DNA of 64,000 nt from the NCBI GenBank assembly GCA_027492795.1, contig JAPUEB010000026.1, forward strand, positions 1 to 64,000, given 5' to 3'. The position numbers were made by a program, and so were the translations under genes. Numbering within the stretch: the first letter of the stretch is position 1; each line of letters opens with the position of its first letter. The notes beneath the pieces were generated by a model. The model worked only from the letters and a program-made list of their open reading frames with translations. It did no database searches and was not told the origin of the DNA. This document shows positions 1-8,978 of the stretch, piece by piece. This DNA comes from Chryseobacterium sp. GTDB lineage: Bacteria > Bacteroidota > Bacteroidia > Flavobacteriales > Weeksellaceae.

Positions 1-19
1 ATAAATTTAACTATTTTTA

Positions 20-61
20 TCTGACACAAAGTAAAGGCAAAGCCCCTTTCCGTTGTACGAC
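20..61. repeat. right-hand end of an attC-like site (cut by window start)
   Basis: GTTGTACGAC at 52-61 is preceded by a short GC-containing stretch (GGCAAAGCCCC, about 37-47). An inverted copy of the core, GTCGTACAAC, lies at 605-614 just past the next gene. The pair looks like the end of one recombination-site-like element and the start of another around a single gene. Assignment is by pattern only. Confidence 0.35.
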
Positions 62-97
62 ATTTTATAAAAACAATCCCTCGAAGAGAAGTCTGAA

Positions 98-598
98 ATG
101 AATGAAGTCACATTAAAAATAAAAAATTATCTAATTGTAATTTTTAGAATTACTTTTATGCTTATCTCATTCTCACTTCCAATTATTTTCCTTAATGCTG
201 GGTATAAAAATATGATTTCACAAGGATATTACCTTTGGTTCTCCTATTTTCTTTTAATATTTTTGACTCTAATTTACACCTTAATTAAAGTAAATTATTA
301 CGAATTGATTTCCGCTAAAATTTATGGCGGTAATTTGCACTATAAAAATTTACTTATTTTTAAGAATAAAATTAACCTAAAAAATATTTCTGGTTTTAGA
401 AACGGTATAGACGATGAAGGTAATCAATACATAAGTTTATATTCAGATAAAAATAAAAAAATTGCAACATTGAAAATAAATATTTATTCAAATCTACCTA
501 CATTTCTTAATGCTTTAGGTTGTGAAAATATTGGAATAGAACTAACTAATTTTCAGAAAATCATCCAGAAAATAAAATTATTTGTAAGAGGAAAATAA
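98..598 (+). CDS. small membrane protein of unknown function, cassette-like
   Basis: A 166-residue protein I do not recognise. Two hydrophobic helices (about residues 11-33 and 44-64) sit at the N-terminus, followed by a soluble, lysine- and asparagine-rich half with alternating strands. This layout is seen in many small PH-like membrane proteins, and the 134-residue protein at 21,759 has a similar plan. It stands alone: the flanks at 52-61 and 605-614 carry inverted copies of GTTGTACGAC, and the next gene is on the other strand. The coding sequence is very AT-rich compared with the core genes further right, which fits acquired DNA. The function cannot be told from the sequence. Confidence 0.6.
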   Translation: MNEVTLKIKNYLIVIFRITFMLISFSLPIIFLNAGYKNMISQGYYLWFSYFLLIFLTLIYTLIKVNYYELISAKIYGGNLHYKNLLIFKNKINLKNISGFRNGIDDEGNQYISLYSDKNKKIATLKINIYSNLPTFLNALGCENIGIELTNFQKIIQKIKLFVRGK

Positions 599-603
599 AA
601 AAA

Positions 604-697
604 CGTCGTACAACATCGGTTTTGCAAGATGCGGGGTTGAAGGAAATCTCAGAAAATTTCTAGAAAATACCCGCAAAAAACTTTTTCCTCTGTACTT
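604..697. repeat. attC-like imperfect palindrome
   Basis: It begins with GTCGTACAAC (605-614). It can then fold: GGTTTTGC (618-625) against GCAAAAAAC (673-681), GCGGG (631-635) against CCCGC (670-674), and GAAAT (643-647) against ATTTC (656-660). A degenerate right end (CTCTGTACTT) follows near 687-696. The layout of paired outer and inner arms around a loop resembles an integron attC site, but no integrase gene is in the window. The rest of the gap to 861 is AT-rich and holds a further hairpin with arms CCATTTTTTA / TAAAAAATGG. Confidence 0.35.
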
Positions 698-861
698 CTA
701 TTTTTTCAAAGGAATCGGAGAATCTGTGATTTCCATTTTTTAGTTTTTTTGTAATTTTAAAAAATGGATAAACAAACCAAATAACAACCAAAAATGGTGA
801 ACCTATTTCAGAATAAGAAACACAAAAACACTTTATAAGGGTATTTCAATTGATAGTAAAA

Positions 862-888
862 CCGCCTCAAAATTTGATTTTGAGGCGG
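862..888 (-). terminator. rho-independent terminator after the CotH-domain gene
   Basis: Perfect 11-bp stem CCGCCTCAAAA (862-872) / TTTTGAGGCGG (878-888) with a 5-nt loop. On the minus strand a T-run follows, so it most likely ends transcription of the gene stopping at 931. A short T-run on the plus side could make it act both ways. Confidence 0.75.
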
Positions 889-930
889 AATTTTAATGAT
901 TTTAGAATTAAATTTTTAAATAAATTCAAT

Positions 931-3900
931 CTATTTTTTAATCAAAACCTTATGGGTGGAAACGCCATTAGAATGATAAACTTTGAGGATGTATAACCCA
1001 TCTGCAAATCCACGAATATCGAGTTGGTTTTCTGGAATGGATTTCTTTTTTAGAACCAAACTACCGCCCATATCGTATAATTCTGCATAATTTAGATTGC
1101 TTTTCTCAAGATTTTTTAGATAAATGAATTCTTTTGCAGGATTTGGATAAATCGATACTTGCTCTTTAACAGTTGCAACTTCTTTTTTTGCAACATCATC
1201 AGATTTCTGTGTGGTATTCGCTGCTTTTGCTACGGGTACAGTTTCAAATCCATACACTTCAAATTCATAGATAGAATATCCCCATTGTGTGGCTCTCTGC
1301 AAACCTTTAAACATAATGTATCTTCCCGAACCTACCAAGTTGGTAAGCGTATTCGTAAGTGAAGTATTATTAGTAACGCTTGTTATCGTAGTCCAGTTCA
1401 CATTGTCGTTGGAGGTTAAGATTTCGTAGGCTTTTCCATAAGCGGCCTCCCATTTTATTACCACTTTTGTAATGTTATAAGTTTTGCCTAAATCTACCTT
1501 TAACCATTGTGCACTTGAATAGTTGGTTGACCATCTTGTGCTGGTATTGCCATCTACAGCATACATCCCTGAAAGACTCGCAATGTTGGATTCTACTGAT
1601 GAAGTAGTGGTAGGTCTATTTAAGGCTAAATTTACATTTGCTAAAGAAGCCGTTGTAACATTTACCGCATTGCTTTCGGCAGATAAATTTCCTGCAGCAT
1701 CTTTGGCTTTTACAGTAAATGTATAGGTAGTTGATGCGGAAAGTCCTGTTACCACAAACGAATTTGCTGTAGTGGTTCCTATTTGGTTTGTTCCAGAATA
1801 AACATAATATTCCGTTACACTTACATTATCTGTGGAAGCATTCCAACTCAAATTAACAGAATTTTGAGTGATATTGGATGCCACAAGATTCGTAGGAGCC
1901 GATGGAGGAGTTGTATCCGGCGCTAAAGTTGTGAAACTCCACAAATCTCCTGCGGTTGTTCCGGTAGTATTAATGCTTTCTACTCTCCAATAATAAGTAG
2001 TATTTGGCAATAAAGTCCCTGTGGAGTAAGTATTATTAACACTGTTGCTAATGGTGCTTGCCAACGGCGGATTATTTGTTGTTCCAAAATAAACTTTTTG
2101 ACTTTGAGTTTCATTTCCTGCTGTCCAACTTAATGTAGGCGATAATGCAACTCCAGTAGCCGAATTTGCCGGTGAAGGATTAGACGCTTTTGAAGGTGCA
2201 GATGGAATATAAGGAATACCGTAAACCTCAAACTCGTAAATGGAATATCCATATTGAGTTCCCCGTAGCGAACCAACCAGTTTAATGTATCTTCCCACTC
2301 CTGAAAGATTGGTAAAATCATTATTTAAAGAGGTATTGTTCGTTACAGATTTTAATACAGTCCAATTAGTTCCATCAACAGAAACTAAAATCTGAAAATC
2401 TTTACCATAAGCGGCTTCCCATTTTACAACGCTTCTGCTAATGCTGTAAACATTCTGCAAATCAACCTGTATCCACTCATTATTCGTATAATTACTGGAC
2501 CATCTTGTTGTAGTAGTGCCATCAACTGCAAAACTACCTGCAAAACTGGCAGTATTTGCTTCCACAGATGATGTTGTAGTTGGTTTATTAAGCGCCAAAT
2601 TTACAGTTGGCGAAGGTGGAACAACAGTAATTGTTTTGGTGATTGAATTTTGTCCTACCGTATTGCTAACCTGCAGTGTAACATCATAATTTCCTGCTTG
2701 CGAAAACATTGTTGCCCCATTTACCGCTGTAGAAACCGAAGGAGTTCCACCGTTAAAAGCCCAGTTACTGGAGGTGAAAAACTGCGAAGTATTGGTAAAA
2801 GTAACGGTTTGCCCAACCGAGATGTTTTGTGGAATTGTAAAATTCGCAATGGGTTGTGGCAATGTATATGTTGCCGCCTGCCAATTGGTTGCAACTGAAT
2901 TATCAGAGTTCAAATCGATAAGATTAAGATATGCGCCGCCTCCATCTGCAGCCGTTGGCCAAGGAGCCGTGTCAGCGTAAGTAACTTCATCCACGATATT
3001 TCCAAAAGGGTCTGCAAGAACCAATTTTTGTGAAGAATTGGATAAATTTCTTAAGTTTTGTCCAATAGCAGTTCCTCCATAATAAGAATTGTAAACAGCA
3101 GGATCTGCCGCTATATAAACCGTTTGTCCTGCATTAATAATCGAATTTTGTGGAAATGTAAAACTTACCCCTAATTCTTTAAAATAATAACCAGAAGCAT
3201 CCACAGAGGCAGTATCGTTATTGGTAATGCCGATAAATTCTAAACTATTTGATGAAAACGAACCCGCTACTGCAGGATTGTAATGAATTTTTGAAATAAC
3301 AAGTTTCGGTAAAGTAGGAAAAGTACAAGTGGTTCCACTGGAAATATTGCTATTCATCCAGTTAATTCTATTCTGAATCCAAGTTTTCAAATTGGAAATT
3401 TCTGTAGTAAAATTTGCCACAGTTCCCCATCGCTGTTGTTCTCGGTCTTTGGCTTCAGAAATTAGCGAAACTATGCTGTCTATTTGTGTAGATAAGACTG
3501 CATAACTCATCGGTTTTCCTGTTGCGGACATTTCTTGCCATCTTTTAGCCAAATAACAACGGAAACGCGGCGTTTGAAACAAATTATACCAAGAATTTGC
3601 CCCGATATTGTCTCCATTATTGAATTGCCAAATATTGTAGCCACTTCTTCCGTAAGGTAAAAAAGGATCACTACCGAAAGAGGCATTAAAATCCCAAACT
3701 GGTCCCGCTTTCAATTTTCCGCCCCGATCTTTATGGAAAAATGTACTGAATTGATAAGCATCAACATTAGAGGCAAATTCATTCATCAACATAAAATCCA
3801 CATAAGATGGAATATCGATTAATGATGGAAGCCCATTGCTGATGTTCATATTTTTATTTGCCGCAGCCGTTTCTACACTATTAAAATAATCTTTTATATA

Positions 3901-4641
3901 AGTGGTTTGCTGTGCGGTAGCGTCTATCGGTTTTGGTAATTCGTGGATGTATTTTACGGGTACATTAATTCTGTTCGTGTAAGTCCAGTTCGGTGTTTCT
4001 CCCGTCTTAAGTTTTTCCGCTTTAGTGATGTAACCGCCCGAAATGTTTGGTTCAGCATTATCCGTGGTTGTAATCTTGGTTATATTTATTCTGTTGCCAT
4101 CTGCTTTCAACTTCTCCATTAAAACATATAGACCCTTGTAATCACCATTTACTACTACTTCCACATATTTGCATCTGGAAGCATAATTTCCCATACCGCG
4201 ATAGGTATTATATGCCAAAACATCCCTCATCAAACTAGGATCATGCGCGAACGAATTCAAAATCCAGTCATTTTCAGACGGAAAACCCAACAAACTCACA
4301 TTATTATTGGTTCCATCGGCTTTCAATGTTGTTAAACCATAAGGTTTTTTTGGCAAATCTTGCGAAGTGCTGCCTCGAAACTCTATACCAATTTTACCGT
4401 TATAGTTCAAGTATGCGGTATTATCCACATCTGTAAGGTAATTTCGGGATCCGTCTGTTCGGTAAATAATCTTCATAGAGGCCGGAACTTTAGGATCGTC
4501 TATGATTTCATACTGCTGTCCTGTCGCAGGATTAACATCCGTGGTAATGACGACAATTGGCAAATTGCTGCTGCTAAAAATCTGTGCAAAAGAGAGTTGC
4601 ACATAAAAAAGGATTAGCAAAAAAAAGACTTTTTTCTTCAT
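931..4641 (-). CDS. CotH kinase / lamin-tail / discoidin multidomain surface protein, T9SS cargo
   Basis: A secreted 1,236-residue protein. From the N-terminus: signal peptide (MKKKVFFLLILFYVQLSFAQ); CotH kinase-like domain (about 85-430, with a VLMEKLKADGNRI segment and GPVWDFN); lamin-tail domain (445-590); PKD-like domain (600-675); F5/8 type C (discoidin) domain (685-820); two fibronectin type III domains (825-1005); a second F5/8 type C domain (1010-1145); and a type IX secretion C-terminal sorting domain (from about 1165, opening YPNPAKEF and ending KVLIKK). CotH proteins phosphorylate proteins in Bacillus spores, but the substrate here is unknown. The two discoidin domains are near copies and probably bind carbohydrate. 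The frame extends 15 codons upstream to 4,686; I chose ATG 4641 because the signal peptide starts there (ATG 4647 is also possible). It has its own terminator and no operon partner. Confidence 0.85.
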   Translation of the reverse strand: MKKKVFFLLILFYVQLSFAQIFSSSNLPIVVITTDVNPATGQQYEIIDDPKVPASMKIIYRTDGSRNYLTDVDNTAYLNYNGKIGIEFRGSTSQDLPKKPYGLTTLKADGTNNNVSLLGFPSENDWILNSFAHDPSLMRDVLAYNTYRGMGNYASRCKYVEVVVNGDYKGLYVLMEKLKADGNRINITKITTTDNAEPNISGGYITKAEKLKTGETPNWTYTNRINVPVKYIHELPKPIDATAQQTTYIKDYFNSVETAAANKNMNISNGLPSLIDIPSYVDFMLMNEFASNVDAYQFSTFFHKDRGGKLKAGPVWDFNASFGSDPFLPYGRSGYNIWQFNNGDNIGANSWYNLFQTPRFRCYLAKRWQEMSATGKPMSYAVLSTQIDSIVSLISEAKDREQQRWGTVANFTTEISNLKTWIQNRINWMNSNISSGTTCTFPTLPKLVISKIHYNPAVAGSFSSNSLEFIGITNNDTASVDASGYYFKELGVSFTFPQNSIINAGQTVYIAADPAVYNSYYGGTAIGQNLRNLSNSSQKLVLADPFGNIVDEVTYADTAPWPTAADGGGAYLNLIDLNSDNSVATNWQAATYTLPQPIANFTIPQNISVGQTVTFTNTSQFFTSSNWAFNGGTPSVSTAVNGATMFSQAGNYDVTLQVSNTVGQNSITKTITVVPPSPTVNLALNKPTTTSSVEANTASFAGSFAVDGTTTTRWSSNYTNNEWIQVDLQNVYSISRSVVKWEAAYGKDFQILVSVDGTNWTVLKSVTNNTSLNNDFTNLSGVGRYIKLVGSLRGTQYGYSIYEFEVYGIPYIPSAPSKASNPSPANSATGVALSPTLSWTAGNETQSQKVYFGTTNNPPLASTISNSVNNTYSTGTLLPNTTYYWRVESINTTGTTAGDLWSFTTLAPDTTPPSAPTNLVASNITQNSVNLSWNASTDNVSVTEYYVYSGTNQIGTTTANSFVVTGLSASTTYTFTVKAKDAAGNLSAESNAVNVTTASLANVNLALNRPTTTSSVESNIASLSGMYAVDGNTSTRWSTNYSSAQWLKVDLGKTYNITKVVIKWEAAYGKAYEILTSNDNVNWTTITSVTNNTSLTNTLTNLVGSGRYIMFKGLQRATQWGYSIYEFEVYGFETVPVAKAANTTQKSDDVAKKEVATVKEQVSIYPNPAKEFIYLKNLEKSNLNYAELYDMGGSLVLKKKSIPENQLDIRGFADGLYILKVYHSNGVSTHKVLIKK

Positions 4642-4701
4642 ATACATAAATTTTAAAAAAATTACTGAGGAAAATCTTTTTTTCACATTTGTGTAATGTG
4701 G

Positions 4702-4720
4702 AATAGTATCAAATACTATT
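4702..4720. promoter_or_regulatory. short perfect inverted repeat upstream of the CotH gene
   Basis: AATAGTAT (4702-4709), 3-nt spacer, ATACTATT (4713-4720), about 60 bp upstream of the chosen start. The size and symmetry fit a regulator site, but no regulator is linked to it. The rest of 4,642-5,131 is very AT-rich without a convincing gene; it also holds the palindromes at 4984 and 5024. Confidence 0.25.
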
Positions 4721-4983
4721 TTGTAATAATTGTATCAAAAATAATATAAATTTTCAATTAATCAAATTTATTTTAGATTTTTTTTAAATATTCACTAACG
4801 AATGTTAATAAGTATTGCGAAATAAACAAAATCAAATAGTTGAAAAATATTCTTTTATATCAAATTAAAATATATAGGAAATGTGAGCGAAAAGTCTTTT
4901 AGAATAAAGTAAAGGATGAATTTTATTTGAATTTTGATGAGGGACGAAAATATACAAAAGAAACTGAATTAAGCACATTTTTC

Positions 4984-5009
4984 TGATAAAAAAAATATTT
5001 TTTTTATCA
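4984..5009. repeat. perfect 26-bp AT palindrome
   Basis: TGAT, eight A, TA, eight T, ATCA: a perfect palindrome. It could be a bidirectional terminator, but no gene ends just before it on the plus strand and the pnp terminator lies separately at 5132-5160. Confidence 0.5.
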
Positions 5010-5023
5010 ATTTCGATGATAAT

Positions 5024-5070
5024 TTTTGCCACAAATGCACGAATTAATTATTCATGAGTTTGCTGCATTT
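5024..5070. repeat. TGCCAC palindromic repeat, copy A (degenerate)
   Basis: The left arm TTTGCCACAAATGCACGAAT is related to copies at 7951, 19662 and 29692. The right arm (TTCATGAG...GCTGCATTT) is eroded. Confidence 0.5.
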
Positions 5071-5131
5071 AAAATTCTTAAAAAATCTCTATCGGTTATT
5101 TTGGATTTTTCAAATGAAAAGAAAAAACAAC

Positions 5132-5160
5132 AAAAAAACTCCACTCTTTCGAGTGGAGTT
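5132..5160 (-). terminator. rho-independent terminator of pnp
   Basis: 10-bp stem AACTCCACTC (5137-5146) / GAGTGGAGTT (5151-5160) with a TTTC loop; on the minus strand seven Ts follow. It lies 8 bp past the pnp stop codon. Confidence 0.85.
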
Positions 5161-5167
5161 TCTATTT

Positions 5168-7351
5168 TTAACCTTGTGGTTCAGGTTTCTGTCCTTCATT
5201 ATTTTGAGGTCTTTCCTCTCTCGGTTTCTGTTCCGGTCTTGGCGGACGCGGCAACAACACCTTTCTTGAAAGTTTCATTTTCTTGCGGTCGTCGTAACCC
5301 ATGAATTTTACCTCCACTTCGTCGCCTTCTGCGTAAGGAACTTTATCCAATCTTCTCCATTCGATTTCTGAAATGTGAAGAAGCCCTTCGGTTCCTTTTG
5401 CAATCGCTACAAACGCACCGAAATCCATTACTTTTACTACTTTTCCTTTGTAAACATCGCCCACAACTGGAACGAAAGTAATTTCGTTAATCGCAGCAAT
5501 GGTTGCGTTGATGTTTTCTCTGTTTACGCCAGAAATTTCGATTCTACCAATTTCACCAATTTCTTCAATCGCAATAACGGTTTCGAAATCTTTCTGCATC
5601 TGCTGAATGATTTTTCCTCCAGGTCCTATAACAGCGCCGATGAATTCTTTTGGAATTTCCAAAATTTCCATTTTCGGAGCGTGAGGTTTTACGTCGGCTC
5701 TTGGTTTATCGATGGTTTTCAAGATTTCTCCCAAAATATGTAATCTTCCGTTTCTTGCTTGGTTAAGAGCGGTTGTCATAATATCCATCGTCAATCCCTG
5801 GATTTTGATGTCCATTTGACAAGCTGTGATTCCGTCTGCAGTTCCCGTTACTTTAAAGTCCATATCACCTAAATGGTCTTCATCACCTAAAATATCGGAA
5901 AGAACGGTGAATTTACCTGATTTTGGATCGGTAATCAATCCCATCGCAATTCCGGAAACCGGTTTTGAAATTTGTACACCCGCATCCATCAAAGCCAAAG
6001 TTCCTGCACAAACTGTCGCCATAGAAGACGAGCCGTTTGATTCCAAAATATCGGAAACAATACGAATGGTATAAGGATTTTCGGCAGGAATCATGTTTTG
6101 CAACGCTCTTTGCGCCAAGTTTCCGTGTCCTACTTCTCTTCTGGAAGTTCCTCTCAAAGGTCTTGCTTCACCTGTTGAAAATGGTGGGAAATTATAGTGT
6201 AAAAAGAATTTTTCGTCATGTTGAGAAGCAACGGAATCCACCATGTTTGCGTCTTTAATCGAACCTAAGGTTACGGCGGTTAAAGATTGCGTTTCACCTC
6301 TCGTGAAAATTGCGGAACCGTGCGCTCCCGGAAGATAATCGATTTCGCTCCAAATTGGACGAATAGTTTCCGGATCACGACCATCCAAACGAATTTTTTC
6401 ATTCAAAATCATTTGGCGCATCGCTTCTTTTTCTACATCGTGGTAATAAATTTTTGCGAATGGCTCTACTTCCGCTCTTTCTTCTTCAGAATATTGAGAA
6501 AGGAATTCCTCTAAAACCGCTGCGAAATTATCGTGTCTTTCTTCTTTTGCTGAAGGCGTTTTCGCAACTTGATATACTTTATCGTAAGTTTCTCTCCAAA
6601 CTTTTTCGCGAATTTCTTCATTGTGAGTTTCGTGCGAGTATTCTCTTTTTGGGAAGGCTTTTCCAACTCTTTCTGCCAATCTTTCCTGTGCTGCAATTTG
6701 AACTTTAATTTCATCATGAGCATATTGAATCGCTTCAATCATTTCCTGCTCAGAAATTTCGTCCATAATTCCTTCTACCATTACGATGGAATCTTTTGTC
6801 GCTCCCACCATAATGTCCAAATCTGCTTTTTTCAGATTTTCAAAACTTGGATTTACGGAAAGTTGACCGTCGATTCTCACCACTCTCACTTCAGACATCG
6901 GTCCGTTGAAAGGGATGTCGGTAATCGCAATCGCTGCAGAAGCCGCTAAACCTGCCAAATCTTCTGGCATTGCTTCTTTATCGTAAGAAATAAGGGAAAT
7001 CATCACCTGAACTTCTGCGTGGAAATCTTCTGGGAAAAGCGGACGAAGAACTCTGTCCACCAATCTCATCGTTAAAATTTCTTCGTCGGAAGGTCTTGCC
7101 TCTCTTCTGAAAAAGTTTCCAGGAATTTTGCCTCCTGCGTAGAATTTTTCTCTGTAATCTACCGTTAATGGAAGGAAATCTACTCCCGGATTTGCGTCTT
7201 TGTTGGCTACAACGGTTGCTAAAAGCATCGTCCCACCACATTTTACTACTACAGAACCGTTCGCTTGTTTTGCGAGACGACCTGTCTCAATGGAGATTTC
7301 TCTCCCGTCTTTTAATTGAAATTTTTCAATAATTGCTTCTGGAGCATTCAT
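5168..7351 (-). CDS. pnp: polyribonucleotide nucleotidyltransferase (PNPase)
   Basis: 3'-5' phosphorolytic exoribonuclease of mRNA turnover, cytoplasmic and normally a trimer. The 727 residues match the usual length. Two RNase PH-like cores (about 10-220 and 320-530) are separated by a helical segment. They are followed by a KH domain with the signature [16 protein letters not shown] (about 570) and an S1 domain ([18 protein letters not shown], from about 630). The protein ends in a Pro/Arg/Glu-rich tail ([15 protein letters not shown]), which is common in this phylum. It is a single-gene unit with its own terminator. A -7 element (TACATTTG on the minus strand, 7458-7465) predicts a leader of about 100 nt. 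E. coli pnp is controlled through its leader; the same is possible here but not shown. Confidence 0.97.
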   Translation of the reverse strand: MNAPEAIIEKFQLKDGREISIETGRLAKQANGSVVVKCGGTMLLATVVANKDANPGVDFLPLTVDYREKFYAGGKIPGNFFRREARPSDEEILTMRLVDRVLRPLFPEDFHAEVQVMISLISYDKEAMPEDLAGLAASAAIAITDIPFNGPMSEVRVVRIDGQLSVNPSFENLKKADLDIMVGATKDSIVMVEGIMDEISEQEMIEAIQYAHDEIKVQIAAQERLAERVGKAFPKREYSHETHNEEIREKVWRETYDKVYQVAKTPSAKEERHDNFAAVLEEFLSQYSEEERAEVEPFAKIYYHDVEKEAMRQMILNEKIRLDGRDPETIRPIWSEIDYLPGAHGSAIFTRGETQSLTAVTLGSIKDANMVDSVASQHDEKFFLHYNFPPFSTGEARPLRGTSRREVGHGNLAQRALQNMIPAENPYTIRIVSDILESNGSSSMATVCAGTLALMDAGVQISKPVSGIAMGLITDPKSGKFTVLSDILGDEDHLGDMDFKVTGTADGITACQMDIKIQGLTMDIMTTALNQARNGRLHILGEILKTIDKPRADVKPHAPKMEILEIPKEFIGAVIGPGGKIIQQMQKDFETVIAIEEIGEIGRIEISGVNRENINATIAAINEITFVPVVGDVYKGKVVKVMDFGAFVAIAKGTEGLLHISEIEWRRLDKVPYAEGDEVEVKFMGYDDRKKMKLSRKVLLPRPPRPEQKPREERPQNNEGQKPEPQG

Positions 7352-7457
7352 AAAATAAAAAAATTTGTTGCTTTCTGCCGTTTGCTTTCGGCTTTCCGCG
7401 AATCTGCGCCACTTCTTCAGGCAGATTTTCTTGTTAATACTTCGTTTTTAATCGGTG

Positions 7458-7465
7458 CAAATGTA
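7458..7465 (-). promoter_or_regulatory. Bacteroidota-type -7 element for pnp
   Basis: TACATTTG on the minus strand matches TAnnTTTG exactly. A clear TTG -33 element is not seen. The predicted leader is about 100 nt and contains short repeated AAAGC stretches. Confidence 0.45.
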
Positions 7466-7595
7466 CGGATTTTTCTTGGTTTTTAATTTGAGAAATATTT
7501 CTATCATTAATCAATAATTAATGAATCTTTAATCAAACTTTCAAACTCAAATCAACTAAAAAATTCTTATTTTTAAAGATGAAAATTTTAAATAA

Positions 7596-7949
7596 ATGAA
7601 AAACAACGAACGCGTCTATAAAATGTCTTTTGCCTCAGTTTATCCTCATTACATCGCAAAAGCGGAGAAAAAAGGAAGAACGAAAGCGGAAGTTGATGAA
7701 ATTATTTTTTGGTTAACCGGTTATGATGAGAAATCGTTGCAAGAAATCTTAGAAAATAAAACCAATTTTCAAGATTTTTTTGAAAATGCTCCGCAAATGA
7801 ATCCAAATGCATCGAAAATTACAGGTGTCATTTGTGGTTATCGTGTGGAGGAAATTGAGGAAAAACTGATGCAGCAAATTCGCTATTTGGATAAATTGAT
7901 TGATGAGTTGGCAAAAGGGAAAAAGATGGAAAAAATTTTGAGGACATAA
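7596..7949 (+). CDS. DUF2200 family protein
   Basis: A 117-residue soluble protein that fits the DUF2200 family, whose function is unknown. It opens [20 protein letters not shown], has a [16 protein letters not shown] stretch and a central FWLTGYDE, and ends in helical segments ([20 protein letters not shown]). It has no signal peptide or membrane helix. It stands alone between the divergent pnp gene and the next plus-strand gene; a TGCCAC repeat begins immediately after its stop codon. Family assignment rests on recalled sequence similarity. Confidence 0.8.
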   Translation: MKNNERVYKMSFASVYPHYIAKAEKKGRTKAEVDEIIFWLTGYDEKSLQEILENKTNFQDFFENAPQMNPNASKITGVICGYRVEEIEEKLMQQIRYLDKLIDELAKGKKMEKILRT

Positions 7950-7950
7950 T

Positions 7951-7999
7951 TTTTTGCCACGAATGCACGAGTGAACCTATTAATACACTTTGATGCTAT
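7951..7999. repeat. TGCCAC palindromic repeat, copy B (degenerate)
   Basis: The left arm TTGCCACGAATGCACGA is nearly identical to copy C at 19662; the right arm has decayed. Confidence 0.5.
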
Positions 8000-8165
8000 T
8001 TCTAACTCATATTAAATTTTTTCACAATGATTTTCAAATTCTAAAAGCGAATTTTTAAAATCTCGCTTAAGATTTACATCATTCTCATTTTTGAAATTTT
8101 TGGTGCGATTGTGGTTTTTAAATTTTCAACAAATCACAAAATATTAACACTTAAAATTTAAAATT

Positions 8166-8411
8166 ATGGGAATTCTTTGGACACTTATTATCGGCGCTGT
8201 TGCAGGTTGGTTGGGCGCACAAATCTTTAAAGGCGGAAGTCTTGGATTAATCGGAAACATTATCGTAGGAATCGTTGGTGGTTTCATCGGTTATTGGTTG
8301 TTGGGAACAACTTTCGGAACTGAAATTATCGGGCAAATTCTTACGGGAGCCGTTGGTTCTATTGTTCTTCTTGCTATCGTGAACTTGGTTACACGAGGAA
8401 GGGCTGTTTAG
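8166..8411 (+). CDS. GlsB/YeaQ/YmgE-type stress-response membrane protein
   Basis: An 81-residue, very hydrophobic protein of the transglycosylase-associated family. It has three glycine-rich membrane helices (about 2-20, 28-46 and 52-75) with the family pattern WLGAQIFKGGSLGLIGN and GFIGYWLLG. Members sit in the inner membrane and rise under stress or in stationary phase in E. coli; the biochemical role is unknown. The length is normal. It is a single gene, with a palindrome at 8430-8460 shortly after the stop. Confidence 0.88.
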   Translation: MGILWTLIIGAVAGWLGAQIFKGGSLGLIGNIIVGIVGGFIGYWLLGTTFGTEIIGQILTGAVGSIVLLAIVNLVTRGRAV

Positions 8412-8429
8412 TTTTTGAAAAATTTTTAA

Positions 8430-8460
8430 AACCTTATAGGTTTCGGAAACCTATAAGGTT
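8430..8460 (+). terminator. 14-bp palindrome, probable terminator
   Basis: AACCTTATAGGTTT (8430-8443) / AAACCTATAAGGTT (8447-8460), 3-nt loop. It follows the GlsB-type gene, but only three Ts come after it, so it may instead be a dispersed palindrome. Confidence 0.5.
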
Positions 8461-8484
8461 TACCAAGGTTACACATTTACCAAT

Positions 8485-8516
8485 AAAAAAGCAACCCATT
8501 TCTGAGTTGCTTTTTT
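8485..8516 (-). terminator. bidirectional terminator of rpsO
   Basis: AAAAAAGCAAC (8485-8495) / GTTGCTTTTTT (8506-8516). A/T runs flank both sides, so it can end rpsO on the minus strand and any plus-strand readthrough. Confidence 0.75.
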
Positions 8517-8534
8517 GTTTGATATTGCTGAAAA

Positions 8535-8804
8535 TTACTTTCTCAAACCAAGTTCAGCGATAATTGCTCTATATCTTGTGATATCTTTTTTCTTAAGATA
8601 GTCCAACAATGCTTTTCTTTTACCTACCAGTTTCACCAAAGATCTTTCTGTGTTGTAATCTTTGTGGTTGGCTTTCAGGTGACCAGTTAAATGGTTGATT
8701 CTGTAAGTGAAAAGCGCCACTTGTCCTTCTGCGCTTCCTGTGTTTTCTGCTTTACCTCCGTGCTTTGCGAAGATTTCTGATTTTTTTTCTGATGTTAAGT
8801 ACAT
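8535..8804 (-). CDS. rpsO: 30S ribosomal protein S15
   Basis: Primary 16S rRNA-binding protein of the small subunit platform. The 89 residues are the family length. Typical segments are visible: GGKAENTGSAEGQVALFTYRI, the loop HLKANHKDYNTERSL, LVGKRKALLDYLKKKDITRY, and the C-terminal LGLRK. It forms a single-gene unit with a near-consensus promoter (8841-8870) and a terminator (8485-8516). In E. coli rpsO is followed by pnp; here pnp lies about 1.2 kb away on the same strand but downstream of a separate promoter, with two plus-strand genes between them. Confidence 0.97.
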   Translation of the reverse strand: MYLTSEKKSEIFAKHGGKAENTGSAEGQVALFTYRINHLTGHLKANHKDYNTERSLVKLVGKRKALLDYLKKKDITRYRAIIAELGLRK

Positions 8805-8840
8805 GCAAATATTATTTAATGATTATTATGTAACGAGGTG

Positions 8841-8870
8841 CAAAAATATAACTTTTTAGTGAACCGGCAA
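8841..8870 (-). promoter_or_regulatory. promoter of rpsO
   Basis: On the minus strand: TTG (8868-8870), 19-bp spacer, TATTTTTG (8841-8848). Both elements and the spacing fit the Bacteroidota primary sigma consensus. Transcription should start near 8835, giving a leader of about 30 nt. Confidence 0.75.
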
Positions 8871-8956
8871 AACCTCAGAGAGAATATTGAGGTGTTTGAG
8901 CGAAAAAAATGTTAAAAATTTCTTAAATTATATAGTGGAAATCCGTCAAATGGTGT

Positions 8957-8964
8957 TAAATTTG
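8957..8964 (+). promoter_or_regulatory. -7 element of the gene at 8979
   Basis: TAAATTTG, an exact TAnnTTTG match 14 bp before the start codon, so the leader would be very short. No TTG at the expected distance. Confidence 0.45.
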
Positions 8965-8978
8965 CACTTATTAAAACC

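Noticed and set aside
7533-7546. TCAAAC pair near pnp as a third phased array
   Set aside because: Only two copies at 8-bp spacing, without the 10-bp period.
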